Shown here: positions 37,622 to 50,614 of the stretch, one piece after another
Layout: each line of letters starts with the position of its first letter
Numbering within the stretch: position 1 is the first letter of the stretch
Assembly (NCBI GenBank): GCA_949358305.1
Contig: OX442318.1
Span: forward strand, 8,046,501 to 8,110,500
Source: Strigamia acuminata
Lineage: Eukaryota; Arthropoda; Chilopoda; Geophilomorpha; Linotaeniidae
DNA: 64,000 nt
Direction of reading: 5' to 3'
Made by a program: the position numbers and the translations under genes
The notes under the pieces: generated by a model
Seen by the model: only the letters and a program-made list of their open reading frames with translations
What the model was told of the DNA's origin: nothing
The model's database searches: none

Positions 37622-40600
37622 AAGACTTTACGAGAAATTGTTTCCAAAGACTTTTCATAACCAAAAATCACAAAGCCCGTCCTAAACTCCCTAAAATTTC
37701 AAACTTGCCCCTTTTGACGAGCTTCCCTGCAACTGATCGCTCAAAACAAGTTCAGAGTGCTATAACGGTGCGCAGAAATGGCTTTATGGCTCAAAGGAGA
37801 ACACACAGGTTGCATTTAGCAAGCCTATATGTCACGAGGAATTTTAAGTGCTCTATTAAACGGCCCTCTAACGGCCTGTTAACCCGGTCGATTCGCGATT
37901 CGCGGGCCGATTTTCATCGGTCAGAAAGCTTTCCTTCTTCCATCTGCAAATTGGATCCAAATTCTCGCAGCGTCGCAGTCTGACTAAATATTTTTCCAGC
38001 CCAAACACCCCAGTGTCACCTCTAATCACGAGTCATGTGTTGCTGCACTTCTCCATTCTTATCCGCGTTTTAATCACGGGAGGTCAATACTTGACACAAG
38101 CCCCGGCAAAGCCTGCAGAGTGGGTGAGAGCGACGGGAGCACTCATCGAGCCCCCCCCATAGGGAGATGAAAGTGACGACAGCTCCTGCTGTCGCCCAAG
38201 CACCAGCGTCATAAATTCATGAGACAAAGGAGTAGATACAGACTTGTTCGAGACGTGAAGAGGGAAATAAAACAGGCGAATGCACTTGGCCCAAAAAAAA
38301 AATTAATGAACCATCTTCAAACTCCTCCGAGGTCGATTTTGAAAACTTTAGGGGAAAAACAAATCCAATTTAGATTTTTTTTTTTTTTTTTAGAAAAATA
38401 ACATAAAATAAATAAATAATTTTTTTGTTCGTATTATTATGTTGGAAATTGTGATTCGGGTCCATAAAACTGTTTTATTTTTGTTTTTCCATTGTTGGTA
38501 TGTAATTTTTGATTGTTTTTCATAAGTTTCGCTGTTTTTTCTTTGTTCGCATTGTATTTTGGTGTTTTTTCATTATTTCGGTCTTTTCCCCTCACTTTTC
38601 TTCCTCTTCGAAAGCGGAAGTGACGCTTTCTACGTCACAATTAAAGAGAGTCAGCCTTGGAAAGTGAGTTTCATTTCATTCAAAGACTAAACGGCTTACA
38701 ACAAAAATAGATTACACTTTCAATAACTCAAATGAAATCTTCAAGTTGAAATTGTTTTTTAACGACAAAGAACTCGCAATCCATTCAACAATATAAAATT
38801 TCACCAAAAAAAAAAAAAAATAAAAAAAACCCCCAAAAAAAAAAAATAAAAAATGGATAATGATCCAATTTAATGGAATTTTATCTATTTATTTAGTGGA
38901 AACAAGATGCTACTGCAATGATTTCCGCTCGCGTAATCAGCCTAAAGACAAAATCAATTTATAAAAACCATTTTTCTCCCTCTTCCCTCCCTCCCTTCAA
39001 ACCGAAATTGATTAAAAGCAAAAAACAAATGATACAAACGGGGAAACGAGGCAGCGACTGCCCTCCAGTCAGACCAAAGAACAATAGTGCAGCATTAAGG
39101 TTAGCGCACTCATTTCTCCCAAAATTGAATCCAAAATGAATTGTCTCGTCCCTTTAGGCGACCCACTGCTTTAATATTTATATTTGGGAAATTCAACACC
39201 ACCGCATGAAATTAGTGGCATTCCGAAGCCCGTGCTCCAATAAATCGCACATCTTGGCACAACCCCTACAAATTGGCTGTGGAAAGCCACTTGCCTCCAA
39301 ATTAATGCGTACACTGTCAGATTACAGTTATTACACTTATTGCTCGCATTGATCTGCCAACCTCACACAACCCAACGGTCACCGATTATCTGGCTTCCTA
39401 CCAATGCTCTATGTTAATTTCAAATTCTCTATTTGACACGCTCTGCGCACTCGCCTCGTATACTACACGCCACACGCACATTTAATTGGTGCAACAAATT
39501 TCGCTTTTATGGTTTGGTCACCGGCGTGAAACCAGGTCCCTTTAAAAATTACATTTTACCACCTTGATAGACGACGCAACTGTACTATACGCTTTACCAT
39601 ACAGTCGCTGAGCAACGCCGGAATGGGCCTTCTGAGGGTCCGGGGTACGGCAGCAATTTTTGAATAAGTGCTCCCAAATTTCTTGTTTAAATAGCGAAAC
39701 CCGGATCTCTCTTTTTCCAGGATCGCGAACCGTGACGCACTTTGTTTTCAACCAAACCGACATGTTCAAAGAACATAGCCACTTATCTGCACATTCGAGC
39801 TTGTAGTATATCGGCTCTTATTCAAAACGGGCACTCTGAGCCGCGGCTCCAATTCGAGGGCGGTTCTTATTGCAATTGTGTATACCGTATTCGGTACCCG
39901 AGGGTCAACTCGGAAAAAGAAGATAGCGTAACCCTGCAGATTGCAAAAATTTGATTATAGAATCGGTTTTTAACTCTTTGAGACGAATGAAAGGAGAGCG
40001 ATGCGTAAGGTTTAACGGAATTCAAACGAATGATCTTTATTCAAATGACTAGGGACCGGAAGGGTCAGCTACGGGGTTGCCCGTCAGTCGCGAGTGGCGC
40101 CGGAAGTCAAATGTGGACTGGGAGAGTCACAAACTCGTTCAATTTCAATATGGCCGACAGAAAAATGCGTTGAAATCAGGTCAAAATCCAAAGAATCCAC
40201 CCCGCACGAGGATTATAGAATCGGATTTCAATAATCCTATTATCAAAAATATGCGTCATTTCCGCCAGGGAAAATCGAGAGAATCGAAAGAGTGGGTTTT
40301 TCAATTTGCAAAATGTATTTATATTAGAACAACAAAATATATTTCAAAGTACAAAGTGTGTAAGTTTCATCAAATTAACAAGAGATTTTTAGACACGAGA
40401 ACATCCGTGTTAATACTTGTGCTAACAAGTAGTGCTAATTCCCGTGTTAATTCTTTATTAGAAGTGGATAGTTTTTTCGCAACCTGAAGTGTGAATTGCG
40501 CATCTTGACAAATGGTTGCAACACTCAACCCATGTAAACAATATATATTGCCACTTAAGCAGTTGCAAGACACAGCTAATTTGAATTGCTAATTAATTTA

Positions 40601-41118
40601 CACGGCTCTTTAAGTTAAAATCCAAACCACCCATTTTGAACCGCCTTGTGACACAACTGCCTGGAGATCCACACCAAATATAATCTCGCATCCAAATGTC
40701 CAATACACGTCCACACTCACTACACGACACCTCTTGGATATCAATGGCTGTTCCTGTGCAATGTGAGATGACACAAACATCGACAACCTCATCCTAACAA
40801 CACAAATGCCGCTTCACAAGTATCACAACACATTCACACGACACACAGGACCGGATTCAAGAAAGGCAATCCGAGGTCCCGGCCATCCGGGATCTAGACC
40901 TGATACATACCAAGCTAAAAACATAAAAAAAAATCTATCTCAATGAGCACTTTCTATCTGATAATAATAAAGTGATTTTAACGACATTAAATGGCGCCCT
41001 AGACTACAAACAATTAATAAAACCATAAGCCTTTCGATCAAATGATCATCTTCAGTCATCAAGCTAACGTCATAAAAAGAGTTCTCTCTCATGAAAATTT
41101 ACAGAGGGATCGTATACT
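37622..41118. other. No gene recognised
   Basis: Includes GC-rich patches near 37880-37920 and 38100-38160, and poly(A)/poly(T) runs at 38300-38390 and 38800-38850. A frame at 40077-40487 has no motif I recognise. Confidence 0.45.
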
Positions 41119-41413
41119 ATGTTTACATGCACGGAATATTCCGAGTGAGATAAAATATTCCGTGTGCACAACTGTCATGTAAACAGGGATGACGAGGATT
41201 ATTCGAGTAGTGAATAATCCCTCGCAGAAGGTTGTTTAATTCGAGTGAACTCCAACTATTTTTATTGCGCATGCGAAGCATCGCTTCTGACACTTCCCCA
41301 TTGGTCGAAAACCAAAAGTGATCACGAATTATTTTCTGCATGTAAACACAACAATCTGATTTTTTCACCACTCGAATTATTCACCACTCAAAATATTCGG
41401 TGCGTGTAAACGT
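41119..41413. mobile_element. TIR element with GTTTACATGCACGGAATATT ends
   Basis: The left end GTTTACATGCACGGAATATT and the complement of AATATTCGGTGCGTGTAAAC form imperfect inverted repeats over about 28 bp. A further GTGAATAATCC/TCGAATTATTCAC pair lies inside. About 295 bp, non-coding. Confidence 0.8.
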
Positions 41414-44400
41414 AAAACTAGATCCCGCTAGGAGTTGTTGTTGTCATTAGCTATCAGTATTGGTCTGTGGTGATAGAAGTAAGAAATGTGTCTGTGCCTA
41501 TTGGGTTATGTTGTTGATACATTGTTGATTCCCAGGGGTGTTTAAGCACCATCTCTTGACATCTCTTGGCATTGTGAGGTTCGCTTGCAACGAGTGCAAA
41601 ACACATGGCGCTGTTTCTAATGCGAGGCGCTGGACGCAACACACACGATGAATCAATCCACGAAATACACAAAAGACACAAGTTTAGGTTTTGGTTATTG
41701 CTTTATTGTTGTCTAGGGGTATGATCTTGCAAGCTTGTAGTAAGGTTAAGGTTTGCCAACAACTGGAGTTGCCACTGGTCGCTATTTCCGTTGCTGGCGC
41801 TGGTTGACATTTCCCCCAAAAACGACTGTCCTCTACGTCAAAAATCAGGGCTTGACCAATACCATAATTATCCTACACCAACCAATCCCCATGCTGTGTC
41901 AATTCTCTATTGAATACGCCAACCATAAGATTCTGAGTTCGTGTAAACCAATCACAATTAACCACAAGACACTAATAAAAAAACATCATAAATCGCCCAG
42001 TCAAATGTCATCCGGGGCAAAAGCATTGGTAAAAAGAGAAGGACCGGCTATAAATCGGCTTTAGTGCACACACACCTGGTTACAAGGTTGAAATTGGCGG
42101 TGGAATAGCCGCGCCCGTAAGACGGGGAGAAACTTATTCATCTGCTCATTTATTAGGTCGTTAGATATAAACATCATTTTCTCATCCTGACATGACATTC
42201 CCTTGGTTTTCAGTCTATTATAGGCTTCCTAACTCAGTGCACTGAATCCCCCAAGTGACAGCTTTACGAGCAGCGGGCTAAGATTCACTCACTTCCTGCG
42301 GGTAGAAAGGGGCAAAATAAAACGGAATTGAGGCGACAACCCCTGACCGCCTCTCGTGGGATGTTTGCGCGCTCCGGTTACTAATTAGGCATTACTGGCA
42401 AGATGGGACCGAGGGATGGACAAAACCAAATTACTAACTCTTTCAGGCACAATCTTTGACGCTTTTTTTTGAACTAAAAATACAAATGAGGTTAAAGGAG
42501 ATCACACGTTTATTGTTAGTACTGTAAGTCTAAAAATAATTGCTGATTCCCTGTGTTCAAGTATTAATCTTCGTCTAAAAATACAACTATCTGTGACGTA
42601 GTTTAAGTTCAGTGGTTTCCTGACTCGGCGAGATAATAGGCTGGGTAATTTCGAAGGGGATAGCTGAAATTTTTGCGCCATTTTACTAGTATATTTTTAA
42701 TAAATTGGACAAGCCCATAGTTAACAACATTTATTGCCTAAGCTGTAATATAATTGCCCAAAGATTTAGTCTTACTAACCGAAAACAATTTTTGTGTGCG
42801 TTTCCTTCGAATGCGGGAACTAGGATTGCCAATAGGTGCATTCAATTCCAAATTTCTAAAATCCGATTCAAAAATCTTTTTTTTAAATCAACTTTTTATT
42901 ATTCATTTCGATCTAAATCATAGCGAGTTAAATAAATTTAAAATGCGATAACTTCGCTTGGACCTAATTCACTTCAACCTTTAGTATAATGTCCCGCATT
43001 AAAGATGTAATAATTTTTCCTACCTTCTTACTTTTTCTTCTTAAATTCCACTAAATTCAATCCAGAAATCTATAATAAAAAAAAATTTAAATAAAAAAAA
43101 AATTTATTCAATTTTCTAAAAAATAAAAAAAAATTAAACAAATCACCTTTTCTTGGTTTTCTTCCTCAACTCCATTTTTTTTCATAAAAGTGCTGACTTG
43201 GATTTTCCATCTATTATAAAAATAAAAAATATAAAATATAAAAATATATATATATATATATATATCTTTAAAAAATTATATTATTCTTCTCAGACTAAAA
43301 ATCAACAAACAAATCAAACCAGACACGAATTTTTTCTCAATTTGTTTACTCATCCTTTTCACTCATTCACATTATTTTAAACATCTTGGCACATCATCAA
43401 CCCCATATTAGGCCAGAGACAACCAGATACACACATCATACCCAACGTCATCCCATTCTCATGAATTCCAAACCCAATTTTAGATAAATGCAAATCAATT
43501 TTTTTCCCCCACATTTCCAAAAAAAAAACAAAAATAAACCGTAAAAAAATGCAAACTTCAATGTTACATGGCAGCAGATTTACAAAACCTTTTTCTTTTT
43601 TTTTAAACTGACAGCCGGTTTGGCCATTTCTGCCTTCCTTCCTCCTCGTGAATATTGAATGTTATTCCTTACCAAAAACCCCCTCAGGAATTCGGCAAGA
43701 CACGAACATCAATTACAAGATTACACAAAGAAAACGAGTAATTAATTTCATCGAAATACTTTTACTCGCAGTTAATTAATCGAGTCTAAAACACACAAGG
43801 TTTCTCGATACACATAATTATTAGTAACGCAACCGCAAATAACCTCGACAGCGATTATTCCGGCCACGGGTATTTATGCAAAATAAATTTCGTTTTATGC
43901 GCATACAATATGCAAAAATTGTTGTAAAAACGTTGTAGAAAAGCATTTAGTATTGCCACCTTGCGATAATTTTAATTTTTACCTGTTGTATAATTGATTG
44001 TCGAACAAACCGACATCAATTTAGCGTTTAAAATATTATGGCGTATAAAAAGCAATCGGGCAAGCCAAATTGAATTTCATACGAGGTCTACATATTAATT
44101 CTGGCGGGATATTACACATGCATGACGCGCCTCTGGTCCAATAAAAATGGAGAAAAACACAAGCAAACATCAAGTGTACACACACGTGATTGGGATAAGA
44201 AGGCTGTGCACGTCAAGCTGTAATATAGTATCAAGCATCGGTTTTAAGACCAATAAAATAAACCCTTTCTCGCCATCCACACTTTTTCGTGTGTTTAGAA
44301 TAGAACACTCCATTTGTATGTTGTACTAGAGCTATACCCTGTCTAATGGAACAGTTCATATGGGGCCCGTGGGAAGGATAAAGGTTGAATTTGGCTCGGT

Positions 44401-44439
44401 CCAAGTGGACACACTACTCAATGGATTTTTATGGGTTGG
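41414..44439. other. No gene recognised; one dispersed repeat copy and an (AT)n run
   Basis: The TTGGACAAGCCCATAGTTAAC repeat copy is at 42703-42723. (TA)n lies at 43244-43265. At about 43868-43912 is the block CGGGTATTTATGCAAAATAA with CGTTTTATGCGCATA, shared with two MITEs. Confidence 0.5.
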
Positions 44440-45300
44440 AGCAGAAATAAGAAAGGGAAAAAAAATGGAGGGGGAAAAAATGAAAAGTTGGAAAAATGGG
44501 TAAATATAAAAAAAGTTGGAAAAAAATGTATAAAAAGTGGGAATTAGATCAATGAAAAAAATTGTAAATTAGATAAATGAATGGAAAAAAATTAGAAAAA
44601 GGAATGAAAAATAAAAACAAAAATAAAATAAATTAGAAAGATGAAAAAAAATTGAAAATTAGATAATTGAATGGGGAAAAAAATAGAATAAATAAAAAAA
44701 GAAAAATAGTTAGATAAATTAGACAAAAGAAATTAAAAAACTAAAAATTAGATGAATGAATGAATGGAAAAGTAAATGGAAAACCAAAAAAATGAATGGA
44801 AAAAAACTAAAAAATAAATGGAAAAACAGAAAAATAAATGGAAAAACAGAAAAATTAATGGAAAAACAGAAAAATTAATAGAAAAACAGAAAAATTAATA
44901 GAAAAACAGAAAAATAAATGGAAAAACAGAAAAATTAATGAAAAAACAGAAAAATAAAGAGAAAAAATATACAAAAATAATGGAAAAACAGAAAAAATTA
45001 ATGGAAAAACAAAAAAAAACCAAAAGAAAATATAAAATTAAAGAATATAAATTAAAAAAAACTGAAAAAATAAAAAATAAAAAATGGATGCCAATTGAAA
45101 AAAAGAAAGAAATCATATCAAAATTTGGAGACAAAAAAAAGTGGGAAATTTAAAGATTTTAAAATTTTAAAAATGCAAACATCCAAAAACCAGAAAAAAT
45201 TATATAAAATAAAAATAAAAAAACCAAAAAAAAAATTGAAAAATAGAAAAAAATACCCAAAACCCAAACAAAAAAATTTTAAAAAAATCAAAAAAAAGTA
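44440..45300. repeat. Purine-rich low-complexity tract with GAAAAACAGAAAAATTAATG units
   Basis: The + strand is overwhelmingly A and G for some 850 bases. Between 44815 and 45010 it organises into about ten 18-20-bp units. The open frames (Lys-rich on one strand, Phe-rich on the other) are products of composition. Confidence 0.85.
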
Positions 45301-46129
45301 AACTTGTGAAAAGAAATGTAGTCTGGCTGTTTTCACAGATGCATCCCGTCATTAGTGACTCTTCCACCGGGTTTAATGTGTAGAAAATGCTAAAGACAGA
45401 CGAATTAAAATGCAGCATAGAAAATTGCTATGCGCTGCCCGTGTGCATTATAAACCCAAAGTGATGAGTGCCACTGCACACACACTTTCCCTCTCTCTCT
45501 CTCTCTTTCCCACAGCATTCAACTAAGCCTCTCCTTCCCACTTGAGATGAATCAACAAAGTTCGTCATCTCATCACACTTAAATTATCATAAAGCTTGTG
45601 AAAATTAAATGAAAATCACCACGTCTACAACCCTGCAATGACGAGAGATTTAACTAAAAAAAAAATACTAGTGTTACTCCTAATTTGCTCGCAAAGAAAA
45701 AATGTTTCTTCAACACCTGTTTTCGTGGAACCCAGGGCAACTAAATTCAAACGACTGCTTCTTCACGCTCAGTGCTCAAACAAAACATTTTAAAGCAACT
45801 TTCCTTCAATTCGAGAGAAGTTTGTGGGGAGGAGAATTAAATTTTCTTCTCCTGCTTAGTCCCTTTTTCAATGTATTGGCATTGCACTCGCGCAGAATCA
45901 ACTTAAATTAAGGGATTTGCTCCGCTCTTTTTGGTAAAACCACCCATCAACTTCTCATCCGACCTATCAAGTGGTTTGCACGATTCTCCCTATTGCCCAA
46001 CATCGAAATGGGGCACTTTACATGTTTATTTGTGGGCAGTGCGCGCTGAATTCTTGATGTAGCCTGCTCACTTAATCATTATTTTTAAGGCTGAGTCTTA
46101 AAGATTTTTTCCTTCAATTTATACTGTTG
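45301..46129. other. No gene recognised
   Basis: Includes a short (CT)n at 45489-45507. Nothing else can be supported. Confidence 0.5.
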
Positions 46130-47010
46130 GACAAATTGTTTCAATTTTGCACAATAGCTACAATTGTTTCAATTTTATACGAAGGCTACAATTGTTTCAA
46201 TTTTATACGAAGGCTACAATTGTTTCAATTTTATACGAAAGCTACAATTGATTCAATTTTATACGAAAGCTGCAATTGTTTCAATTTTATACGAAAGCTA
46301 CAATTGTTTCAAATTGTACCATTGTTTCAAATTTGTACCATTGTTCCAATTGTTTCAAATTTGTACCGTATTACCCCGCCTATTGCCGCATGCCGGTGTA
46401 GTGCGAGTATTACCGGCATGCCGATAAACCCCGTTTTTAACGGCATGCCGGTGTAAATGAATACGAATTTTTTTTTCACCGTATCGGTAACATCCATTAT
46501 ACGCCCATTATACGTCGTTCATTTTAAGCAATTTTCGTTTATTTTAAGCAATTTTCGTTCATTTTAAGCAATTTTCACCCAATTTTCGTCCATTTTAAGC
46601 AATTTTCACCCAATTTTCGTTCATTTTAAGCAATTTTCACCCAATTTTCGTTCATTTTAAGAAATTTTCGTTCATTTTAAGCAATTTTTGTTCATTTTAA
46701 GCAATTTTCACTTATACCGGCATGTTTCGGTCTATACCGGCATGCCGGTATAGACTTTTTACGAACGATTTCAAAACAGTCATAAACCCATGCCCAACGG
46801 CATGCCGCAATAGGCGGGGTAATACGGTACCATTGTTCCAATTGTTTCAAATTTGTACCATTTTTCCAATTGTTTCAAATTTATACCATTGTTCCAATTG
46901 TTTCAAATTTATACCATTGTTCCAATAGTTTCAAATTTATACCATTGTCCAAATTGTTTTAAATCTACACCATATATTGGTCCGATTGTTTCAAATTTCC
47001 ATTTTTCCAA
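46130..47010. repeat. 28-bp minisatellite split by a MITE
   Basis: The left block has units like TTGTTTCAATTTTATACGAA (28 bp); they shift to TTGTTTCAAATTTGTACC units from about 46310. The array is broken at 46365 and resumes at 46828 with the same phase, decaying by 47010. Confidence 0.88.
46366..46827. mobile_element. GGCATGCCG-type MITE inserted in the 28-bp array
   Basis: A 462-bp element with 30-bp perfect inverted ends (CCGTATTACCCCGCC then TATTGCCGCATGCCG) and TA duplications at 46364-46365 and 46828-46829. It carries its own tandem repeat (TTCATTTTAAGCAATTTTC, about 46520-46710) and several GGCATGCCGGT palindromes. Non-coding; the TIR class is not one I can name with confidence. Confidence 0.9.
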
Positions 47011-48131
47011 TTTTTATTCCATTCTTTCAAATTAATTCACATTGTTCCACATTTTTTCCATCTATTCAAATCTCTTTTTGCATTGTTTCAACTTTTTTCC
47101 CACTTTTTTCCCAATTTTTTTCTGCCCACATTCCGCACATCGACAAGAAATTAGATCAATTTCTTTTCCTCTCGCCTCTTTAATTTCCAAAATCCTTACA
47201 CTTTTTTTATTTCCCATTTTTTTCATTATGGATCGGTGAGAAAATTTATTGGGTAATTATTTGTCAGAAGTTTAGCACACAAGAGAAAAATTATTAATAA
47301 TCAAGCCACTCTTCTTGGCCTGTACTTAATTAAACTCATTTCATTCATAATGAATAAAGTTGAGGTGGTTTCCTCAATGGAAATTAACTGCCTATCATCC
47401 TGATAGGTTAAATGGAAAGCAGGGGAGGGAGCAAAAATATAATCACACTGATGAAAAATCATTTTGTTACACTTTGCATGCCAAACATTAATCAAGTGCA
47501 AATCCAAACACTTCCCCCCCCCCAAAAAAAAAGCAACAAAAAATAAAACAAAAACAACAATTAACATCTGAACCTTAAAATTATTCAAATAGATGACGCT
47601 TCAAGATAAAAAGCACAAAGTGCTAGGAATTTCTGTTGGGACTTGTGGATAAATGAGAGTGGAATTCTTTTAGCATCACCGAACCGAGGCATCCAATTGG
47701 ACTGATGGATGGGGGAATGAGGTCTTTAACTGTCTATAAGAAGACAGATGACCCGGGAAGTATTTACGGGGGCACTCCCTCCCATCGTCTCACTCGATCA
47801 TTAATCCACAAGTTCGCTAAGATAAGATACCCTACTCGCCCTCACATACCAGGTCCCAGGAGACACAAAATCTTAAGATAAATCAAACCTATTCCTTTAA
47901 AAACTTGCCACACTCTTAACCCCCTTATTTCAACTACTAAACTCAAACCATGCACTTCACTCGCACGTCAGTAATAATTGGACCGGTGGACTAGGGTGGC
48001 AGTACAGTCCGAACGTTGGGTTTTCCCATCTGTCAATTTTTTCTTTAAAACAATTCCAGGAATAAACAATGCCACAATAGGAAGCAATTCCCATTAACAG
48101 ATAACAGTGTTGTATGCGTTACTGGAATTTG
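47011..48131. other. No gene recognised
   Basis: AT-rich DNA. A run of C at about 47513-47523 is followed by poly(A). Confidence 0.5.
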
Positions 48132-48440
48132 GTAACTTGTTATAACAGTTACCGTTACTTGGCAAAAAAAGTAACTTGTTATAACAGTTACCGTTACTTG
48201 GCAAAAAAAGTAACTTGTTACCAACCGTTACCGTTACTTGGCCAAAAAAGTAACTAGTTACCAACCGTTACCATTGCTTGGCCAAAAAAGTAACTAGTTA
48301 CCAACCGTTACCGTTACTTGGCCAAAAAAGTAACTAGTTACCAACCGTTACCGTTACATTTTTTATATCTACGTTACCATTACCGTTACAATACCATTAC
48401 ATTTACGTTACGCTACCGTTACAAGTTTGCAAATTACCAT
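48132..48440. repeat. 39-bp tandem repeat of GTAAC/GTTAC blocks
   Basis: About six units built from GTAACTAGTTACCAACCG, TTACCGTTACTTGGC and an A-run. Each unit contains the palindromes GTAAC-GTTAC and CTAG. After 48360 the pattern frays into scattered GTTACC words. Confidence 0.88.
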
Positions 48441-50056
48441 TACCAATTTCTACTCTTTTGGTTTGAAGATGTGGTTTCTTAGTTATTGGACAAGTCATAA
48501 GTAACATCATTTATTTGTTGACATTTATTAATTGCGCATAACACTTAGGCAACAGCACTTGCCGCAAACTCCGTAGCATCCTTCGGGTTTAAGTTAAAGG
48601 TAGAAAAATCCTGCAAACACAAAATAAAAGCAATAAATTGTTGGTACAGGCGCGTATGGGAAGGAAATTTAAACCGGTCTGTTCTTTTTCTCCCATGATA
48701 TGACTTTGCAGTTATGGCAGTGACTGATGAAGCACATTGCTGTTTCCAAATTCAATTTTTCCTCCCATAGTGGCTGCTGCTCGCCTGCCTTCTTAGATTT
48801 CCTGATGGTTTTATCGCTGAGGCCGATCAACTATTGTGCGAAGAGTGGCCGCACCGCACCGACCGTGCTCAATGGGCCGTGCACGGCTAGCTCGAGCTAC
48901 TTGAGGGGAAAGGCGGTGAAAACAAGCAGATCACTCACATCTATCCACTCGAGACACACGAATTAATTTCCCAGCGAAAACCCATACAATTGCAATAAAA
49001 GATCCCGCGTCTCGTTTTCAGCTTCGCTATTAATCCGCCATCATAATATTTACTTTCCGCTTTATCGTGGAGGGCTTCGTTTTATCGACCACTCACTCCT
49101 TCATTGGGCTCCACTCCAGCAATGCAATTCTTTCCATTTTACAAGTATATACCTTATTCACCAGGATTAAAGCCCCATACCTTTCCACACACACATTTAA
49201 CACCACAAATACGGCCCCATGTACAGTGTGACTTTAGGGCCCTAATTCTACAATTTCTGACGTAATACCTAGTGCAATATGCCCGAACCCGCCACTGACA
49301 TCATTTTTGTTTTAAAATTGAAGTAAAACACAAAATATTTTAATTTTTGAATGCAGCTAGTGCGATCCAATGCCATCCATGGCTGCCTTTTAATCGACCA
49401 ATCAGAATCATTAGTTGTTGAAAATAACCCTTAGTTCACCGCCATCCCTAAATTATCGATAATAAACACATTACTGCTGATATAGTCATTTTTATCACAC
49501 TTTATTGCATCATAACTTAAAACCCAAATCAATAACTCCTAGCTTGAAAAGAAAGGAAAATCTACCATACTATAAAACTCATCCCTTTTTTCATCTTTTA
49601 TTATTGTCCTTTTTCAATAAAAGTCAAGAGCGAAGAAAAAAAGCACAATTTTCGACAACATCGAGAAGCTCTTTGTTGCCAATAAACGCCGTGTACAACA
49701 ACCTCGTTCTAACACTAGCTAGATATGTGACACTAATAAAACCCGACCGCGTATGGGCAAGCAGCAGCGGCTGTTAAAAATCGCCGCATCAACCCCAAAC
49801 AACCTAACAAACTTTCCTTCCTTCGGTATTTGAAAAAAGATATAAAAACTAAACAAACTACACTGCAACCCATTCTCGCACCAAATATCCTCAAACAAGA
49901 ATCCAATTGCATCATTGCATCATCAATTTGCATCAACAACTAAGGAAACCGGATCGGTGGCCGCAGTTTAGCCAGGGCGACATTTATGTGTAGGCCTAAA
50001 CACGCTACAGCATAAGGCCCCGTAATTATGGACACTCCCAAAGTAAGGAGGGTAAT
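48441..50056. other. No gene recognised; dispersed repeat copies
   Basis: TTGGACAAGTCATAAGTAAC is at 48487-48506. Positions 49297-49360 repeat the right half of the small TIR element at 29424. No coding signal. Confidence 0.5.
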
Positions 50057-50064
50057 AAAGTAAC

Positions 50065-50606
50065 TAGACTTTGACTGATATCCATATTTTACAATATCGC
50101 CGATACATATCGGTATCAGCCATCCGATATCGGCGAATACCGAAATATTGGCCGATAGCCGATACCGGTAAAGCTAGGTTCACACTTGTGTTCACACAAC
50201 GCAATGCAAGGAAAAATTAGTCAAACGCATCGCAGAGTCTGTTCGTACTGTAGGGCACGTGCGAACAGAGCTGAAACAATTGATGTTGCGTCTGACCAAT
50301 CAGATGGTTTCAATGAAACCTGGAATTGGATCTAGTTCTAGAACTAGTTACAGAATACAAAAATGGCGGCCTGTTTGCATGTGGCAAAGTCTTGCCAACC
50401 AGACGTGATTCGACGAGAGTAGGAGCCGATCGTGATTGGTTGGCCGCGAAACCTTTTCTTGCGTTGCATCGTTTACTTCAACTTGGAGTTGAAGCAGGAA
50501 TTGGCGTCAACGTCGAGAATATTTGGACGCAAGCAGCTTGCGTTGCGTCAGTTTTCTTGCATTGCGTCTAGCGTGAACACAAGTGTGAACCTACCTTAAA
50601 AGTCTA
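50065..50606. mobile_element. hAT-like element with 8-bp duplication AAAGTAAC, containing a nested element
   Basis: Bounded by TAGACTTTGAC at the left and AAAGTCTA at the right, with the identical octamer AAAGTAAC at 50057-50064 and 50607-50614. An 8-bp duplication and TAG-type ends fit the hAT superfamily. The body consists of GATATCGG/CCGATACCGG words. Most of its length is the element inserted at 50172; without it the host is only about 110 bp. Confidence 0.88.
50172..50596. mobile_element. Family G MITE with GGTTCACACTTGTG ends, TAA duplication
   Basis: A 425-bp element whose ends AGCTAGGTTCACACTTGTGT and the complement of ACACAAGTGTGAACCTACCT match except at the second or third base. 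TAA flanks both sides (50169-50171 and 50597-50599). A 3-bp duplication suggests PIF/Harbinger affinity. The 81-codon frame within has no transposase motif. Confidence 0.82.
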
Positions 50607-50614
50607 AAAGTAAC

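Noticed and set aside
40077-40130. TGGCGCC resembling a retroviral-type primer binding site, with a possible LTR on the left
   Set aside because: Only the TGGCGCC core matches, no TG...CA LTR pair was found, and the following frame has no gag or pol motif.
44895-45336. Lys-rich and Phe-rich open frames on opposite strands
   Set aside because: Pure consequence of the A/G-rich low-complexity tract.
50326-50571. 81-codon frame inside the family G element
   Set aside because: No DDE, Myb or other transposase motif; in a 425-bp TIR element this is most simply chance.
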